Below are positions 22,094 through 23,211 of a stretch of 23,211 bases of DNA, in pieces. Source of the stretch: RUG572 sp051884915 (GTDB lineage: Bacteria > Verrucomicrobiota > Kiritimatiellia > RFP12 > UBA1067). The notes below the pieces were generated by a model. It did not search any database, was not told the DNA's origin, and saw only the letters and a list, made by a program, of their open reading frames with translations. How positions within the stretch are numbered: the stretch's first letter is position 1; each line of letters opens with the position of its first letter. The DNA lies in NCBI GenBank assembly GCA_051884915.1, contig JBJEWF010000030.1, forward strand, positions 1-23,211, in the 5' to 3' direction. The position numbers were made by a program, and so were the translations under genes.

Positions 22094-22605
22094 GGGTGAT
22101 GACTGCGATTGGGGTTAGGGTAGAAGGTTGGCATGGGCATTTGTGGCGGAAAGCGGCGTGGTGCCGCAGTGGTCGATGGGTTGAATGCGCGCGCGTCCCA
22201 CAGGCGTCAATGGCGGCAGTCGTTCATGGACTACTGCCGTGAACACGCCCGGCAGGCAGACTGCCCGGGCAATTGGAATTTCGCACCTAGTCATCATGTC
22301 GCCTCGCGAAAGTAAACATCTGCCGGGAATTTCCGGTGTAGCCCATGGGCCGTGCGCGTAATGCCGACACGCACTCGCGAACAAGATGCAGTATAGCAGT
22401 TTTCAGCGGCCGTGTCGAGGTTGCGCCAGCGCCAAGGGAAGCGGAAGATTGCGAGATCTCGCGGCTTTCTAAACAAACCCATGTCCGAAAGTGGGGTGAA
22501 GTTTCGGACTAATCGCGGTTTTCCCTTGGAAAACAAGGTTCAAATCGAAGCCCGAAATTCTCGGACGAGAGTTTTGGACTAAATGTTTTATGGTGGAGGT
22601 GAGGT
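22094..22605. other. intergenic region with several hairpins
   Basis: No convincing gene. It holds short inverted repeats: GCGGC/GCCGC (22153-22157/22163-22167), CGGCAGT/ACTGCCG (22214-22220/22233-22239), GCCCGGCAG/CTGCCCGGGC (22247-22255/22261-22270, one bulge) and GTCCGAAA/TTTCGGAC (22483-22490/22502-22509). Leftward they would form the upstream region or leader of the beta-helix gene. No known riboswitch was recognised. GC content drops from about 22480 rightward. Confidence 0.5.
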
Positions 22606-22665
22606 TCAGTTTCCCAAAATAGAAGAATCGCCAGAAAAGTTATTTTTCTGTTCCTCACCTGCACC
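22592..22665. repeat. nested inverted repeat
   Basis: Outer arms GGTGGAGGTGAGG (22592-22604) and CCTCACCTGCACC (22653-22665) pair at 12 of 13 positions. Inside, CAGAAAA (22632-22638) / TTTTCTG (22644-22650) pairs perfectly with a 5-nt loop. It could be a structured RNA, a terminator-like element or a small mobile-element relic. It overlaps the short ORF at 22606-22701. Confidence 0.7.
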
Positions 22666-22701
22666 TGAAATCATCTTTGATTTTCTATTTCTGCTTGTCA
22701 T
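22606..22701 (-). CDS. short ORF with strong ribosome-binding site, 31 aa
   Basis: Leftward ATG at 22701-22699 is preceded by GGAGGAG with a 5-nt gap, a near-ideal Shine-Dalgarno. It encodes MTSRNRKSKMISGAGEEQ then KNNFSGDSSILGN and stops at 22608-22606. The peptide is polar and basic at the start, with no membrane segment. Codon use is AT-rich like its surroundings. A TGTAAAAT box lies upstream as a possible -10. Not recognised; it could be a small regulatory peptide, the start of a decayed gene, or chance. Confidence 0.4.
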   Translation of the reverse strand: MTSRNRKSKMISGAGEEQKNNFSGDSSILGN

Positions 22702-22830
22702 TGCATCTCCTCCAAACCCTTATTTTACAAGGCCTTTTTATTATCGTTGACAGATGGGGTTTCATTCGCCTCCGAAAAGTCCGAAAAACGAAAATCTGTG
22801 GATGCATAATTTTCCCTCTCTATTAAGACA

Positions 22831-23211
22831 TTATTGCACTTGTATGGACGATTCCAGTCTGTCCGCTGATATTAGTTCACCTTCTATATACAAGAAATAT
22901 TCTTGAGCGTCTATATTTGTTGTGACATAAATTTTCATTTGATTGAGCGGGAATTCACGAATCAGCAACTCCTTGTCACTTGCCAATGACGCAATTATCT
23001 GTGGTAGTGATGCCAATATAGTATTGGTTGGATTTCTTATAGGCAGAGTAGTGTCATTCGGCTCAAGAATCAACTTTTGTAATGCATCCCATGATGGGTG
23101 TTTGATGTCTATATTGAATTTAACAATCTCAAAAGTATCTTGCCCATGACACAGAGTTCCGGCTATGTAAGACAAGCAACCATACTCTTCAGAGAAAGCG
23201 GCTTTTTGTAT
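22831..23211 (-). CDS. 3' part of an unrecognised AT-rich gene
   Basis: Leftward frame open from the right edge for 126 codons, ending in TAA at 22833-22831. Visible text includes IQKAAFSEEYGCLSYIAGTL at the edge, FEIVKFNIDIKHPSWDALQK, IRNPTNTILASLPQIIASLA and YFLYIEGELISADRLESSIQ. It reads like a soluble mixed alpha/beta protein; no motif is recognised. The true start lies beyond the window. Base composition is far more AT-rich than the genes to the left, which suggests acquisition. Confidence 0.6.
   Translation of the reverse strand: MQKAAFSEEYGCLSYIAGTLCHGQDTFEIVKFNIDIKHPSWDALQKLILEPNDTTLPIRNPTNTILASLPQIIASLASDKELLIREFPLNQMKIYVTTNIDAQEYFLYIEGELISADRLESSIQVQ

Noticed and set aside
22294..22536. 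Leftward 80-codon ORF in the intergenic region
   Set aside because: Spans the GC boundary and an inverted repeat, no Shine-Dalgarno and no recognisable motif.

Overview
The window looks like a chromosome fragment from a host-associated member of the Kiritimatiellota/Verrucomicrobiota group. This is inferred from family content, not from a database match. Signs are high GC, dispersed repeats read as GGSRSCATA or REGRAPARP, large secreted proteins with autotransporter-type (PATR) beta-strand repeats and LamG-like domains, a remnant of a C-terminal secretion-type tail (FKVEVKMK), and several beta-helix carbohydrate-active proteins.

Left end (1-1670): a leftward pair consists of a small Xre-type regulator, whose stop overlaps the next start (ATGA), and an ORF that runs off the left edge. 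That ORF carries two in-frame copies of what looks like the N-terminus of a type III-like adenine DNA methyltransferase (LNWMGRE...QDV), separated by 16-codon repeat units. Next come decayed pieces: the frameshifted 3' end of a secreted-protein gene and an IS1595-type transposase stump.

Surface-protein region (1586-8767): two very large exported proteins (1139 and 1070 aa) each follow a TTGACA box separated from a -10-like box by a pure G tract (G15 and G20). Slippage in these tracts would change the promoter spacer, so this looks like a paired phase-variable promoter system for two unrelated surface proteins. It is the most notable feature of the window.

Central operon (8772-18567): a lipoprotein endonuclease/exonuclease/phosphatase with an apparently leaderless start is followed by a terminator. 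Then a clear promoter begins a tightly packed nine-gene run: fabH, an orphan dhaL-like gene, an lsrF-like class I aldolase/thiolase, a PhnP-like metallo-beta-lactamase-fold hydrolase, a secreted unknown, tsaD, a GH28-like beta-helix protein with an inserted binding module, a ymdB-like phosphodiesterase and a secreted beta-propeller. Gaps are -4 to 43 nt. Housekeeping, small-sugar-phosphate and secreted glycan functions are mixed in the run.

Right end (18568-23211): a FadL/TodX-type outer-membrane protein has a strong extended -10 promoter with two copies of a TGTGACA-N13-TGTCA-type inverted repeat 41 bp apart. It converges, with a 10-nt overlap, on a leftward secreted parallel beta-helix (GH141-like) protein. 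The last ~700 bp are distinctly AT-rich, with a strong-SD 31-codon ORF lying in a nested inverted repeat and the 3' part of an unrecognised gene, and look acquired. No rRNA, tRNA or CRISPR array was seen.
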